From Morinoia aosen (lineage: Eukaryota > Arthropoda > Malacostraca > Amphipoda > Talitridae): a stretch of DNA of 64,000 bases. Below the pieces are notes generated by a model that saw only the letters and a program-made list of their open reading frames with translations, was not told where the DNA came from and did no database searches. The stretch lies in contig CM059579.1 in assembly GCA_030386875.1 (NCBI GenBank), forward strand, positions 89,594,253-89,658,252, given 5' to 3'. Shown here piece by piece: positions 63,812 to 64,000 of the stretch. The position numbers and the translations under genes are program-made. Each line of letters starts with the position of its first letter. The stretch's first letter is position 1.

Positions 63812-64000
63812 ATAATCGTATACTACGATCGTTGTCGTGCGCTCAAAGGTAAAAATCGTAGACCGTACGATCATTATCGTGTGTCCAAAAGCATTAATCG
63901 TAGACTGCACTATCATTATCGTGTGTCCAAAGGCAATAATCGTAGATTGCACGATCATTATCGTGTGTCCAAAGGCAATAATCGTAGACTGCACGATCAT
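63812..64000. repeat. 42-bp tandem repeat, continues beyond window
   Basis: Units share GTGTGTCCAAAGGCAATAAT and ATCGTAGACTGCACGATCAT at exact 42-bp steps (63878, 63920, 63962), with diverged units at the left edge. Each unit contains the hairpin CACGAT-CATT-ATCGTG. The 65-codon minus frame is an artefact. Confidence 0.85.

Overview
This window looks like a stretch of an arthropod nuclear genome, from an insect or crustacean. Three things point that way: small exons with GT-AG introns, interstitial TTAGG-type telomeric repeats near 63.1 kb, and non-LTR retrotransposons of the I/Nimb kind. Species cannot be read from the sequence. No bacterial operons, CRISPR arrays, rRNA genes or tRNA genes were recognised.

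Layout. 0-12.8 kb: non-coding DNA with a large foldback element (131-1023), short decayed tandem duplications, six copies of a roughly 350-bp SINE-like retroposon and one short TTAA-type MITE. 12.85-22.9 kb: the one gene that can be read with confidence, the 3' eight coding exons of an RBR E3 ubiquitin ligase of the RNF19 (dorfin/NKLAM) family on the + strand. These carry RING1, IBR, RING2 with the catalytic Cys, two membrane segments and a long Ser/Ala/Gly-rich tail; the exon phases are compatible at every junction. Its N-terminal exon(s) were not found. 23-34 kb: an exon for part of a MyD88-type TIR domain (about 28388-28544), three orphan exon-like ORFs (23279, 30135, 32797) and more retroposons. 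31.2-32.6 kb: a 5'-truncated non-LTR retrotransposon with RNase H and zinc knuckle, with a second 3'-end copy at 36.66-37.25 kb. 37.98-45.0 kb: four tandem-repeat arrays (22-, 13/17-, 18- and 18-bp units) surrounding a broken LINE ORF1. 45-53 kb: mostly AT-rich DNA with minor repeats. 53.2-58.6 kb: a 5.4-kb 14-bp satellite with a 2.2-kb higher-order duplication. 58.6-64 kb: more minisatellites, palindromes, telomere-like repeats, and a 42-bp array that runs off the window end.

Most notable observations. (1) Several RNF19 splice junctions lie inside local tandem duplications that copy the splice site; the acceptor copies for the third-last-but-one exons, and the donor array of the first visible exon, lead quickly to in-frame stops. 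(2) Both LINE 3' ends keep a 13-bp perfect hairpin whose loop is complementary over 12 nt to the next hairpin, an apparent kissing-loop or pseudoknot. (3) The SINE-like family has target-site duplications of 9-15 bp, a TAATC or TAA tail and two small hairpins at its 5' end. (4) Several perfect 16-19-bp hairpins are scattered through 24-60 kb; one holds an AATAAA signal across its loop. (5) Satellite units whose length is not a multiple of 3 are stop-free in all three forward frames, giving long but probably meaningless ORFs.

The genes do not form an evident pathway in sequence. RNF19 and MyD88 both have links to innate immunity in animals, but their adjacency here may be chance.
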